Below are positions 8,910 through 16,883 of a DNA stretch of 34,538 nucleotides, piece after piece; position 1 is the stretch's first letter; the number at the start of each line of letters is the position of its first letter. Both the position numbers and the translations under genes were made by a program. Under the pieces are notes generated by a model that worked only from the letters and a program-made list of their open reading frames with translations, searched no databases and was not told the origin of the DNA. Source of the stretch: Mycobacterium sp. 1423905.2 (GTDB taxonomy: Bacteria; Actinomycetota; Actinomycetes; Mycobacteriales; Mycobacteriaceae); assembly GCF_001673155.1 (NCBI RefSeq), contig NZ_LZLE01000183.1, forward strand, positions 1 through 34,538, written 5' to 3'.

Positions 8910-10438
8910 CAATACGCCCCGTCGCTGGCCAGGACGGCCTTGAGGGTCCGGGCGATGATCACCAGATCACCGGCCATGGACCAGTTGTCGACGTAGGACA
9001 GGTCAAGGCGCACCGAGTCCTCCCAGGACAGGTCCGATCGCCCGCTGACTTGCCACAAGCCCGTGATGCCGGGCTTCACCAACAGCCGCCGCTTGACTTC
9101 GCCGTCGTAGTTCTCGACTTCGCGCCGCAGCGGCGGCCGAGGCCCGACGACGCTCATATCCCGCTTCAAAACGTTGATGAATTGCGGTAATTCGTCGATG
9201 CTGAACCGGCGAAGTATCCTCCCGACGGGCGTCACCCGGGGGTCCTGGTGGATCTTGAACAGCATGCCGCCGGCGCCCTGGTTGAGCGGCAGCAGGCGTT
9301 CGACCTGCTGGTCGGCCCCGACCACCATGGTGCGGAACTTGAGCATGGTGAATGGCTCGCCGTCCAGGCCGATGCGTTCGGCTCGGTAGAACACGGGACC
9401 TTTGCTGGTCAGCTTGATCCACACCGCGGCGGCGAGCAGCAGCGGCGCGGTCACGATGAGCGCGGCCAGCGCGAAACAGAAGTCGAACGCGCGTTTCTGG
9501 AAACGTTGCGTCCCTTCGTATTGCGGCTTCTCGACATGCAGCAGCGGAAATCCCGCGATAGGTCGCACGGTCAGCCGGGCGCCGGCGACGTCCATCACGC
9601 CGGGGGACACCACGAGATCGACGTTCATCGTCTCGAGCTGCCACATCAGCTCCCGGATGTCCTGCACACCGAAGTGCTCGGTGCGGGTCACCGCCACCGT
9701 GTCCGCACCGCAGCCCGCGATGGCGGCGACCGCGGCGCTTTCGTCGCCCAGAATCGGAATGTTTTGTCCGGCAACGGTCAGTGTCTCGCCGCGCGGCGGA
9801 CCGTATCCGGGGATGCAGACTGCCACGACGACGTAGCCGTCTTTCGGGTTGCGGATCAGTTCTTGGGCGAGGTGAGACACTCCGCGCCGGTCACCGATGG
9901 CCAACACCATGGTCTGGTACTGACCCTTGGCGCGCATCCGCCAGACCTGCCTGCGCCACAGATGGCGACTGGCCAGCAGTGCACAGGTGCCCACCGGCAG
10001 GGCCACCGCCAGATAGCCACGGGCCAAATCGATCTTGGCCAGCAGCGTGACCATTGCGATGACGCCGAACGTCGAGAAGGAGGCGCTGGCGATGCGCCGA
10101 TATTCGTCGATGCCGGTGCCGATGATGCGCGTCGAGCGGGTGTGGAACATCGCGATGGATGACAGCCACAGCAGCGCAAACAGACACGAGAACAGGGTCA
10201 TCACCGGGCCGGGGTATCCCGACGTGGTGGGTTCGTCGCCGAATCGGACGTATTGCGCCAGCGTCACCGCGACGCAGACGATCACCGAGTCGGTGAGCAC
10301 CAACTGACGCGAATACCGCTGCTGCCAGCGGGAATTGGCGTCCAGTTGAGATGTCCCCGGCGGATGCGGGGTGAGGATCATCGGTCCGCTCTGCGGGCCG
10401 TGTGGTGAACCGTCTTCGGCTCGAAGTGTGGTCGTCAT
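8909..10438 (-). CDS. Polyprenyl-phosphate sugar-1-phosphate transferase (WcaJ/WbaP/CpsE type)
   Basis: 509 residues, ATG at 10438 with an ATGA overlap to the upstream gene. Four or five membrane helices occupy about residues 40-150, followed by a CoA-binding-3-like domain (150-290) and the catalytic Bac_transf domain from about 312. Catalytic-domain marks are KRAFDFCFALAALIVTAPLL, GPVFYRAERIGLDGEPF, LKFRTM, DELPQFINVLKRDMSVVGPR and KPGITGLWQVSGRS, all standard for this family. The enzyme transfers a hexose-1-phosphate from a nucleotide sugar to the lipid carrier at the inner membrane and so starts repeat-unit synthesis. It is full length for the family. Its presence is the best single argument that this operon builds a lipid-carrier-linked polysaccharide and not only a glycolipid decoration. 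Confidence 0.93.
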   Translation of the reverse strand: MTTTLRAEDGSPHGPQSGPMILTPHPPGTSQLDANSRWQQRYSRQLVLTDSVIVCVAVTLAQYVRFGDEPTTSGYPGPVMTLFSCLFALLWLSSIAMFHTRSTRIIGTGIDEYRRIASASFSTFGVIAMVTLLAKIDLARGYLAVALPVGTCALLASRHLWRRQVWRMRAKGQYQTMVLAIGDRRGVSHLAQELIRNPKDGYVVVAVCIPGYGPPRGETLTVAGQNIPILGDESAAVAAIAGCGADTVAVTRTEHFGVQDIRELMWQLETMNVDLVVSPGVMDVAGARLTVRPIAGFPLLHVEKPQYEGTQRFQKRAFDFCFALAALIVTAPLLLAAAVWIKLTSKGPVFYRAERIGLDGEPFTMLKFRTMVVGADQQVERLLPLNQGAGGMLFKIHQDPRVTPVGRILRRFSIDELPQFINVLKRDMSVVGPRPPLRREVENYDGEVKRRLLVKPGITGLWQVSGRSDLSWEDSVRLDLSYVDNWSMAGDLVIIARTLKAVLASDGAY

Positions 10439-11277
10439 GCCGGCCGCCCTGCCACAGCGCCGGTGTCGACGTGGCCGCGGATGGTGCCGGCGTAGTAGAC
10501 ACCCGGATAGCAGATGAGTTGAGCGCGCGCGGCGCGCAGCAGCGCAATCGGCCCCTGCACCAGGTAGCGGCGGGCCAGGCGCCGCGGCTCGCGGGTGAGC
10601 CGGTAGAGCCATTCCAGTCCGGCCCGCTGCATCCAGCGAGGGGCGCGGCGAGTGGTGCCCGCCAGGAAGTCGATGGCGCCGCCACAGGGGAGGAAGACCT
10701 GTGCGCCGGTGGCGTACCCGTACTGGTCGACCCACTGTTCCTGGCGCGGCTTGCCCAGGCTGACGATCAGGATGTCGGTGTCGGCGGCGCGAATCGACGA
10801 GACCAAAGTCTCGGCGCGCAAGTCGAGGTCGGCGGCACTGGGTGCCCACATTCCGGAGACGCAAAGCGCGGGAAACCGGTGCGGCAGCTGCTGTTTCAGC
10901 AACGAATGGGTCTCAGCGCTGCCGCCCAGGAAACCGACCCGGTGACCGTGCTGCTCGGCCAGCTCCAGCACCGCGGGCAGTAGGTCGGCTCCGGTCACCC
11001 GGGGCCAGGGCTGGGCGGTCAACAGTTGGCCGCGCCAGGCGATCGGCATGCCGTCGGCCAACAACAGCCATTCCAGCTGACCGTTCGGCGCGGCGCCCAC
11101 CGAGCGGAAATGGTGTAGGTGGTCCAGGTTCACCGAACCGACGGCTAAGCCGTGCGAGGACTGATATGCCAGGCGGGATTTGATGATCGACAGCACTTCG
11201 TCGGTTTCGCAGCGTTCGACGATGCTCCCGCTGACGACCATGCGTACCGCGCTGCTGGGTAGCGTGTGCTGGGCCAT
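10435..11277 (-). CDS. WecG/TagA/CpsF-family glycosyltransferase (GT26)
   Basis: 280 residues, ATG at 11277, preceded by a near-ideal AGGAGGT at 11286-11292. That is the strongest ribosome site in the operon and marks a partly independent translation block after a 35-bp gap. Family motifs are VNLDHLHHFR near residue 48, LLLADGMPIAW near 70 (the ADGxP substrate loop), VGFLGGSAETHSLLKQQLP near 115 and LIVSLGKPRQEQWV near 165. GT26 enzymes add the second sugar (for example ManNAc or ManNAcA) onto a polyprenyl-diphosphate sugar. Together with the adjacent WcaJ-like transferase it would make the first disaccharide. The sugar is not known from sequence. Confidence 0.92.
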   Translation of the reverse strand: MAQHTLPSSAVRMVVSGSIVERCETDEVLSIIKSRLAYQSSHGLAVGSVNLDHLHHFRSVGAAPNGQLEWLLLADGMPIAWRGQLLTAQPWPRVTGADLLPAVLELAEQHGHRVGFLGGSAETHSLLKQQLPHRFPALCVSGMWAPSAADLDLRAETLVSSIRAADTDILIVSLGKPRQEQWVDQYGYATGAQVFLPCGGAIDFLAGTTRRAPRWMQRAGLEWLYRLTREPRRLARRYLVQGPIALLRAARAQLICYPGVYYAGTIRGHVDTGAVAGRPA

Positions 11278-11312
11278 GTCGACTTACCTCCTGCGCTTCT
11301 CGCGCGGGCGGC

Positions 11313-11873
11313 TCATGGTTGCGTGCTCTCGACCGGGGCCAGGCCAGCATCCAACAGCGGCCAGCTGGCGTCCTTCTCGGAGATGACCGTGACCGGCAAG
11401 GGCCACGCGATACCGAATTCCGGCTCGTTCCAACGGAAGTTCTGCTCGCTGTCCGGGACGTAGGGACCGCTGATCTGGTACAGGACTTCGCTGTTGTCGG
11501 TCAGAGTCTGGAATCCGTGTGCGATGTAGGGAGGAATGAACAAGGCGCGGTGGTTCTCCGCGCTGAGTTCGACCATGACGTGCTTGCCGTAGGTAGGTGA
11601 CTCCGGTCGGACGTCGACCGCGACGTCGGCGATCGCGCCGCGGATGCAACGCACCAGCTTGGCCTCCCCGTGGGGCGGAAGTTGCCGGTGTAGCCCACGC
11701 ACGGTCCCCCGGGTGTGGTTGAGGCAGATGCTGGTCTGGGAGACATCGGAGATCAGCCCGCGCTCGGCGAACTCGTCGGCGCAGAAGATGCGGGAGAAGA
11801 AGCCGCGGTGGTCACGATGCGGCTCGATGTCGATGATCGTCACGCCGGCGATGTTTGTGGGGGTGTACTTCAT
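11313..11873 (-). CDS. dTDP-4-dehydrorhamnose 3,5-epimerase-like protein (RmlC family)
   Basis: 186 residues, ATG at 11873, with GGAGAGGAA a few bases upstream and an ATGA overlap with the PIG-L gene. It is a cupin-fold RmlC homologue of normal length. It shows HRDHRGFFSRIFCADEF (residues 19-35), the catalytic-His segment RGLHRQLPPHGEAKLVRC and IPPYIAHGFQTL. RmlC enzymes epimerise C3 and/or C5 of a 4-keto-6-deoxy nucleotide sugar. Mycobacteria have a dedicated rmlC for dTDP-rhamnose elsewhere in the genome, so this copy probably serves the cluster's own sugar, whether on dTDP or CDP. No 4,6-dehydratase or ketoreductase gene lies next to it in this window. Confidence 0.88.
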   Translation of the reverse strand: MKYTPTNIAGVTIIDIEPHRDHRGFFSRIFCADEFAERGLISDVSQTSICLNHTRGTVRGLHRQLPPHGEAKLVRCIRGAIADVAVDVRPESPTYGKHVMVELSAENHRALFIPPYIAHGFQTLTDNSEVLYQISGPYVPDSEQNFRWNEPEFGIAWPLPVTVISEKDASWPLLDAGLAPVESTQP

Positions 11874-12541
11874 ACCGTTCCTCTCCGGTGGCCCCGCGGA
11901 GAGAACGGGTTGAGCACTGCTTTTTCCAATACGAACGCCTCGGCGTAGTGGGCTCGGCTTTGCACGCCGCGCACCCGCATCAGGCCGAGGAAGGATTCCT
12001 CGTCGAACCAGTCCCGTCCCGCCTGAGACGGGTAGCACTGCGCCAGCAGTCTGGCTTTTCGCTGTGCCGCTTCCTTGGGTACCGGCACGTACACCGAAGT
12101 TTTCGGCAGGTCGGACTCCCACTTGAGAATCTCGTAGCCCAGGACCAGGTGGGCGCGGAATTCGGTGGGGATCAGTTCGGCGATCAGGCGGTGATCCTGG
12201 TGGTAGTCGGCGCGCTGCGGTCCGATCACCAGCCCGGGTTCGCACTCGCGGCGGAACGCGGCAATGCGTTGTTTGACCGCTCCCCAGTGCTGAGGCAGCC
12301 GCCCGTCGGGCAGATCGGCGACGGTGAGGCGCACGTCGGTGCGAGGCAGGAACGTGGCGAACGCGTTCTTTTCCTCCGGTTCCCGCTCACTGCCGGCCCC
12401 GGTCAGGACCAAGGCGTGCACGACGAGGTCCGGGTTGCGGCGCGTCATCTCCATCAACATGGCGCCGGCACCAATAAGGATGTCGTCACAGTGCGCGCCG
12501 ATGGCCGCGACGGATCCGACGCTGGACGCGAACTCCATCAT
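11870..12541 (-). CDS. PIG-L/LmbE-family deacetylase
   Basis: 223 residues. Two consecutive ATGs lie at 12541 and 12538; the first overlaps the preceding stop (ATGATG). The zinc site has the N-terminal motif IGAHCDDILIGAGA (usual AHPDD, here Cys for Pro) and the distal ligand motif ADYHQDHRLIAEL (HxxDH) near residue 112, so the metal site looks intact. The family includes MshB and N-acetylglucosaminyl-PI deacetylases, which hydrolyse N-acetyl from amino sugars. PIG-L genes often occur in polysaccharide clusters between a glucose-1-phosphate cytidylyltransferase and an epimerase, as here. An N-deacetylated amino sugar in the product or in an intermediate is the natural inference. Confidence 0.88.
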   Translation of the reverse strand: MMEFASSVGSVAAIGAHCDDILIGAGAMLMEMTRRNPDLVVHALVLTGAGSEREPEEKNAFATFLPRTDVRLTVADLPDGRLPQHWGAVKQRIAAFRRECEPGLVIGPQRADYHQDHRLIAELIPTEFRAHLVLGYEILKWESDLPKTSVYVPVPKEAAQRKARLLAQCYPSQAGRDWFDEESFLGLMRVRGVQSRAHYAEAFVLEKAVLNPFSPRGHRRGTV

Positions 12542-13335
12542 GCTGAGCGCCCCGTCGATTGCGCCGTCTCCCAGACCGCCCAGGGTCGGATCCCGCGGTT
12601 GTAATCGGCGTCGAGTTCGGCCCGTTCCTTGAAGGTGTCGGCCGGCTTCCAGAAGCCCTCGTGTTCGTATCCGAGGAGCCTTCCTGTCCCGGCCAGCGTC
12701 ATGCAGGCATCACCGACCAGGTCGCCGTCTTCGGGAATCAGATCGATGACCTCTTGACTGAGGACGAAATAGCCGCCGTTCACCCAAATCGGAAACTTGG
12801 CGATGGGCGCGATCTCCTTGATGTCACCGCCCGTGCTGACATCGACACAGTGGAAGGACGACTGCGGCGGCACGACGAGCATCGATGCCGCAGCACCGTG
12901 GGCGTGGAACCGCTCGATCATGGTGTCCAGCGGGGCGTCGGTCAGCACATCGGCGTAGTTGGCCAGAAAATACGGGTCGTCTCCCAGATGCCGGCGCACC
13001 CGGCGTAGCCGTTCCCCGATCGGTGATTCCAACCCGGTGTCGACAAAAGTGATGGTCCAGTCCGACATGTCCGAGTCGAGCAACTCGACATGACCACCGC
13101 GCATGACGAAGTTGTTGGACTCCGTCTCCCGGTAGTTGAGGAAGAAGTCCTTGATCATCGCCTGGCCATAGCCCAGGCACAGGATGAACTCCGTGTGCCC
13201 GTAGTGGGCGTAGTAGCGCATGACGTGCCACAGCAGCGGCCGGGGCCCGACCATTTGCAGCGGTTTGGGCACCAGGTCGCCATCGGCGCTGCGCATGCGC
13301 ATGCCGTAGCCGCCGCAGAAGAGTACGACCTTCAT
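12538..13335 (-). CDS. Glucose-1-phosphate cytidylyltransferase-like nucleotidyltransferase (RfbF type)
   Basis: 265 residues, ATG at 13335 with GAGGGGTG upstream; first gene of the operon. The nucleotide-binding start is VVLFCGGYGMRMRS with VPKPLQMVGPRPLLWHVMR, a form of the GGxGTRxRx...PKPM signature. Further RfbF-like stretches are FILCLGYGQAMIKDFF, FVDTGLESPIGERLRRV, INGG-like VNGGYFVLSQEVIDLI and GFWKPADTFKERAELD. RfbF makes CDP-glucose from CTP and glucose-1-phosphate, the entry to CDP-dideoxy and branched sugars. The partner RfbG dehydratase is not in the window. The 214 bp upstream (13336-13549) are AT-richer than the surroundings and must hold the operon promoter unless PPE transcription reads through. 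I found no convincing -35/-10 pair there. Confidence 0.87.
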   Translation of the reverse strand: MKVVLFCGGYGMRMRSADGDLVPKPLQMVGPRPLLWHVMRYYAHYGHTEFILCLGYGQAMIKDFFLNYRETESNNFVMRGGHVELLDSDMSDWTITFVDTGLESPIGERLRRVRRHLGDDPYFLANYADVLTDAPLDTMIERFHAHGAAASMLVVPPQSSFHCVDVSTGGDIKEIAPIAKFPIWVNGGYFVLSQEVIDLIPEDGDLVGDACMTLAGTGRLLGYEHEGFWKPADTFKERAELDADYNRGIRPWAVWETAQSTGRSA

Positions 13336-13549
13336 GACCGGACACCCCTCGAAGCCCGGGCTGAAGCGGTTGCGTATGACCCGTCCATGACCATGTCCCC
13401 CTTACTGCGCCTTATTCCGTACTTTGAGAATGATTTAGTGCCTATGCTGTTACTACGAGTCTGTGGCGACATATGGCGGGTTCCCGTTCGTTCGCTTGCT
13501 GCTGGTGGGCGCTAGTCGTGGGGGTCGCTGAGTGCGACGGATTCCGCGG

Positions 13550-14725
13550 TCATAGCAGCTCTCCGTAGCCGGCCGAGGGCGGCTGAGCCATCACCGTCGG
13601 AACCAAGCCGTAGCGGGGACCGGGCGCCGGGCCGGGCGCGGCGGCCGTACGCGGCAGTCCGCCCAGCACGCTCGGCGGGACGGTCCCCATCCCGCCGTTC
13701 AGACTCCCGCCGGGCAGAGCCGAGCTGATACTGCCGAAGTGCGAGGTGGGGATCACGCTGGTCCAACCGGCCGGCACGGACAACGATCCCAAACTGGCCG
13801 CTTGGCCCATGCTGCCCATCACCCCGCCACCGAGTCCCTCCGCGGCGGAACCGGCCGCACCGGCGGCATCCGCGGCCAGCCCCGCGACGTCGGCACCCAC
13901 CTGTTGGGCGGCGGTGCTGGCCATCCCTTGCAAGCTTTGGGCGATGCTGAGCAATCCGGACAGCCCATAGATCGGTGTGGTGCTCAACATGATCAGGTTG
14001 GCCATGTCGGTGGTGGAACCGGAGGGCAGTGTCCCCAGCCCCGCGAGAGAAAGCGGACTGGTGCCCGCGGCGGTCGGCGACGCCATGTCCTGCAATGCGG
14101 AAGGTACCGAGTTCACCAGTGACGCCAACGTTCCTTGAGTGGCACCGGCCTCACCGCCGGCTTGGGAGACGGCGGCGGCTTGCGTGGCGCCCGCGGTAGG
14201 AGCGGCCACCTGCGGCGGCGCCTCGAACGGGGTCAGCGTCGACGCGGCCGAAGAACTACCGGCATAGCCGAACATGGCAGCGCTGTCCTGGGCCCACATC
14301 TCGCAGTAGTGCGCTTCGGTAGCGGCGATGGCCGGTGAGTTCTGGCCGAAAAAATTGGTCGCGACCAGCAACGCCAGCAGGCTGCGGTTGGCGGCGACGA
14401 CCATCGGTGGGACGGTGGCGGTGTAGGCGGCCTCATACGCGGCGACCGCGGCCCGGGCCTGGGCGGCCGCCTCTTCCGCCTGTTCGGCTGTCGCGGTCAT
14501 CCAGGCCGCGTACGGCGTGGCCGCCGACGCTGCCGAGATTGCCGCAGCACCCTGCCACGGGGCGCTGGTCAGGGTGGCAATCACCGACGAATACGCCGAC
14601 GCGGCGGCGTGCAATTCGGTGGCCAACTCGTCCCAGGCCACCGATGCGGCCAACAATGGCCCCGCGCCGACGCCGGCATACATCCTGGCCGAGTTGATCT
14701 CCGGTGGTAACGCACCAAAATCCAT
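13550..14725 (-). CDS. PPE family protein, SVP subfamily
   Basis: 391 residues, ATG at 14725. The conserved PPE domain (about 1-175) starts [20 protein letters not shown] and contains [20 protein letters not shown] and the WQG turn (PWQGAAA). The C-terminal half is Gly/Ala/Ser-rich and carries SLSVPAGW near residue 315, the GxxSVPxxW-type motif that defines the PPE-SVP subfamily. PPE proteins pair with a PE partner through helical bundles and leave the cell by a type VII (ESX) system, for this subfamily usually ESX-5. The PE gene lies 31 bp upstream and is presumably co-transcribed. Function beyond secretion cannot be stated. Confidence 0.95.
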   Translation of the reverse strand: MDFGALPPEINSARMYAGVGAGPLLAASVAWDELATELHAAASAYSSVIATLTSAPWQGAAAISAASAATPYAAWMTATAEQAEEAAAQARAAVAAYEAAYTATVPPMVVAANRSLLALLVATNFFGQNSPAIAATEAHYCEMWAQDSAAMFGYAGSSSAASTLTPFEAPPQVAAPTAGATQAAAVSQAGGEAGATQGTLASLVNSVPSALQDMASPTAAGTSPLSLAGLGTLPSGSTTDMANLIMLSTTPIYGLSGLLSIAQSLQGMASTAAQQVGADVAGLAADAAGAAGSAAEGLGGGVMGSMGQAASLGSLSVPAGWTSVIPTSHFGSISSALPGGSLNGGMGTVPPSVLGGLPRTAAAPGPAPGPRYGLVPTVMAQPPSAGYGELL

Positions 14726-14756
14726 GGTTCCAGCCCCCCGTTGCGTCGACCCGCCG

Positions 14757-15056
14757 CTACATGGCTCCCGCCGCGTTGGCCGCTTCAGTGGCGGCGTACG
14801 ACGCGGCGCTGACCCTCAAGACATCGACGAACATCTGGTGAATCGCCGCGGCTTGCGCGCTCACGGCCGCATACATCTGGCCGTGCGCGGCGAACTGCAT
14901 GGCGGTCAACGCAGAGACCTCGTCCGCTGCCGCCGGCGCCAAGCCGGTTGTGGGAGCCGCCGCGGCGGCGTTGCCAGCCTCGACGTTGGAGCCGATGCCT
15001 TGCAAGGTGTGAGCCGAGGAGGCGAGCACCTCCGGTTGTGCGGTCACGAACGACAT
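14757..15056 (-). CDS. PE family protein
   Basis: 99 residues, the standard length of a PE domain without extension. It begins [20 protein letters not shown] (ATG at 15056, AGGGGGAAG upstream). The type VII export signal YxxxD/E is present as YAATE near residue 87, after the second helix. The WxG-like turn seen in PE/PPE pairs comes from the partner PPE encoded 31 bp downstream. The two should form a secreted heterodimer. The gene faces a divergently oriented TetR gene across a 321-bp spacer. Confidence 0.95.
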   Translation of the reverse strand: MSFVTAQPEVLASSAHTLQGIGSNVEAGNAAAAAPTTGLAPAAADEVSALTAMQFAAHGQMYAAVSAQAAAIHQMFVDVLRVSAASYAATEAANAAGAM

Positions 15057-15377
15057 TGCGCTTCCCCCTACGCCTGAAAGGCGACCGTTGCGTACAAACT
15101 GCCAATCACACGAAAGGGAGTATTACATACTTTTGGGATGTGCACCATGCTGGAAGCTAAACGAGAGTATTGTCACATGGCACTCTTGAGCTCTTGCGTG
15201 GAAACGCTCCACATCGTCGGCGGACTGATAACCTCAGAAACGGCGCAAACGCCAGCTGAGAAGCGCCGGTGAGGGCTCAGGATGTAACGAATTGGCCGCC
15301 CTGCTCGAGGAAGGCATCGCGAACGTGACAGCGATCAGCCCGACAACTGAAAGTGTCGATTCCCCATTGCGGCAGCC
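15057..15377. promoter_or_regulatory. AT-rich divergent spacer between PE and TetR genes
   Basis: 321 bp without a gene. The part at about 15100-15240 is clearly richer in A/T than the flanks. It holds an inverted repeat (15125-15141) and two copies of GAGTATT (15118-15124 and 15165-15171), each followed within three bases by ACAT. The promoters of both divergent units must be here. I do not see a -35/-10 pair good enough to assign. Confidence 0.5.
15125..15141. repeat. Inverted repeat ACATAC-N5-GGATGT, possible operator
   Basis: Half-sites ACATAC (15125-15130) and GGATGT (15136-15141) match at five of six positions around a 5-bp spacer. The ACATAC half resembles one arm of the operators bound by gamma-butyrolactone receptors in Streptomyces (ACATAC...GTATGT), but the spacing here is shorter. 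It is placed between the PE promoter side and a TetR gene with a receptor-like N-terminus. It could be chance; low confidence. Confidence 0.3.
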
Positions 15378-16070
15378 ATGAGTCCATCGGATCAGCACCC
15401 GACCGACTCGGCCGACGGCCGAGCCGATACCACCCGGCGTCACATCCTTCGCGCCGCGGCGCACCAGTTCGCTCGGCACGCGTACCACGACGTCGGGCTC
15501 GACGACATCTTGGCCGAAGCCCAGCTGACCAAGGGCGCAATGTACTTCCACTTCCGCTCCAAGCACGCGCTGGCGGTGGCGATCATCGAGCAACACACCG
15601 CGGATGCGGGGGTCGCCGTCCGGGAGCTGCTGGCCAGGCAACTCTCGGGGTTGGAGACCCTGATCGACTTCTGCTACCTCATCGCGTTGCGAGAAGCGAC
15701 GCACGATATGGCCCGGGCCGCGATGCATCTGCTCGGCACGGTCGGTCGGACCGAGGGGCTGCAACGCACGCTGCTGGACGGCTGGGTCGAGGGTTTGGCC
15801 TACGTCGCGCGACGTGCGATCGATGAAGGTGACATCGCCGAAGGCTGCGACCCCGAGGACGTCGGGCGCCTGATCGTGTCGATGTATATGGGCTTGCGGC
15901 AAACCAGCGAGCTGGACAAGCCTGAGCAGTTTTTGCTGGACCTGGAGAAAAACTGGGCGCTGGTGCTGGCCGGCGTCTTGCAGCAGGACCGCACCGACTA
16001 CTTCCAGCAGTTCATCCGGCGTCGCACGGCATTGGCGATCCGGACCACGTCGACGGCCATCCCGGACTGA
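15378..16070 (+). CDS. TetR-family regulator (gamma-butyrolactone-receptor-like N-terminus)
   Basis: 230 residues, ATG at 15378. The HTH spans about 20-65: RRHILRAAAHQFARHAYHDV followed by LDDILAEAQLTKGAMYFHF and RSKHALAVAIIEQ. The KGAMYFHFxSKxxLAxAVI pattern is characteristic of the ScbR/ArpA branch of TetR proteins, which bind small diffusible ligands in actinomycetes. The C-terminal half (70-230) is the usual helical ligand/dimer domain and shows no diagnostic motif. A second similar regulator follows 129 bp downstream on the same strand. Candidate targets by position are the divergent PE/PPE genes and the polysaccharide operon beyond them, or the neighbouring regulator. This is inference only. 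Confidence 0.85.
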   Translation: MSPSDQHPTDSADGRADTTRRHILRAAAHQFARHAYHDVGLDDILAEAQLTKGAMYFHFRSKHALAVAIIEQHTADAGVAVRELLARQLSGLETLIDFCYLIALREATHDMARAAMHLLGTVGRTEGLQRTLLDGWVEGLAYVARRAIDEGDIAEGCDPEDVGRLIVSMYMGLRQTSELDKPEQFLLDLEKNWALVLAGVLQQDRTDYFQQFIRRRTALAIRTTSTAIPD

Positions 16071-16199
16071 CCCGCAACCCCCGGGACGAACTCGCAACTG
16101 GCTTTGGGGCGGCTGTTAGGCTTTACGCGCTGACCAGGAACTATGAGACGCAGGGCCGTCGCCCGCGCGCCTCGGGAGCAGTGCGGAGGAACGAATTCG

Positions 16200-16883
16200 A
16201 TGGCGCGCCAGGTCCGATCTGAGGCAACCCGGCGAAAGATTCTGGACGCAGCGGTCGACGTCTTCACCGAAGTCGGGTACGCCGCCGCGGCGTGGGGCAC
16301 CATCATCGAGCGAACAGGTATGACCAAGGGTGCGCTCTACCATCACTTCGACTCCAAAGAGGCGCTGGCCTCAGACATCATCAACGAAGGCGCCGACGTG
16401 CTGCTGCGCGCGTTTCGCAACGTGTGCGTGCCGGCGTCGCCCGCGTTGGAGAACATGATCCACGGCACTTTCGCCTTCGCCAGCGTGCTCAACTCCGACA
16501 AGACGGTCCGTGCCGCCGAACAGCTGGCCGCCGCCCTGAGCGGCTTCAACGAAGCGGCCGCGCGCTCCAGCGCAAGCTGCGTGGCGGAGATGGCCGCGGA
16601 GGCCCGGCGCGCGATCGCCGAAGGCGACCTGCGCGAGGATGTCGACCCCGATGTGCTCAGCGAGTCGATCATCGGCGCCTTGTTCGGTACCCGGTTACTG
16701 CTGACCGCGATGTCGGGGGCGAAGGACAGCGTGGACCAGACCCAGGACCTCAGCGGGCGGTTGAGTCAGTTGTGGACCTTGCTGTTGCCCGGCATCGTGA
16801 CCGAGGCGTCCTTGCCCTACTTTCGGCAGTTCCTGGCGCGCGAAGCGATGCGCCATGCCCGGCCCGCCGCGCCGGCGAGCTAA
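16200..16883 (+). CDS. TetR-family regulator (second ScbR-like paralogue)
   Basis: 227 residues. ATG at 16200 is chosen because GGAGG lies nine bases upstream and the protein then starts MARQVRSEATRRKILDAAVD; 19 further in-frame codons upstream look non-coding. The HTH includes VFTEVGYAAAAWGTIIERTG and MTKGALYHHFDSKEALASDI, close to the ScbR/ArpA consensus. The C-terminal region is a typical all-helical ligand-binding half with GALFGTRLLLTAMSG near residue 160. A TANNNT box TAGGCT sits at 16117-16122 with only a weak -35. The gene's stop overlaps the stop of the convergent acetyltransferase gene by four bases. Confidence 0.87.
   Translation: MARQVRSEATRRKILDAAVDVFTEVGYAAAAWGTIIERTGMTKGALYHHFDSKEALASDIINEGADVLLRAFRNVCVPASPALENMIHGTFAFASVLNSDKTVRAAEQLAAALSGFNEAAARSSASCVAEMAAEARRAIAEGDLREDVDPDVLSESIIGALFGTRLLLTAMSGAKDSVDQTQDLSGRLSQLWTLLLPGIVTEASLPYFRQFLAREAMRHARPAAPAS

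Noticed and set aside
13336..13549. Specific promoter for the polysaccharide operon
   Set aside because: The spacer is AT-richer, but no TANNNT box with a matching -35 stood out on the minus strand, so I did not assign one.
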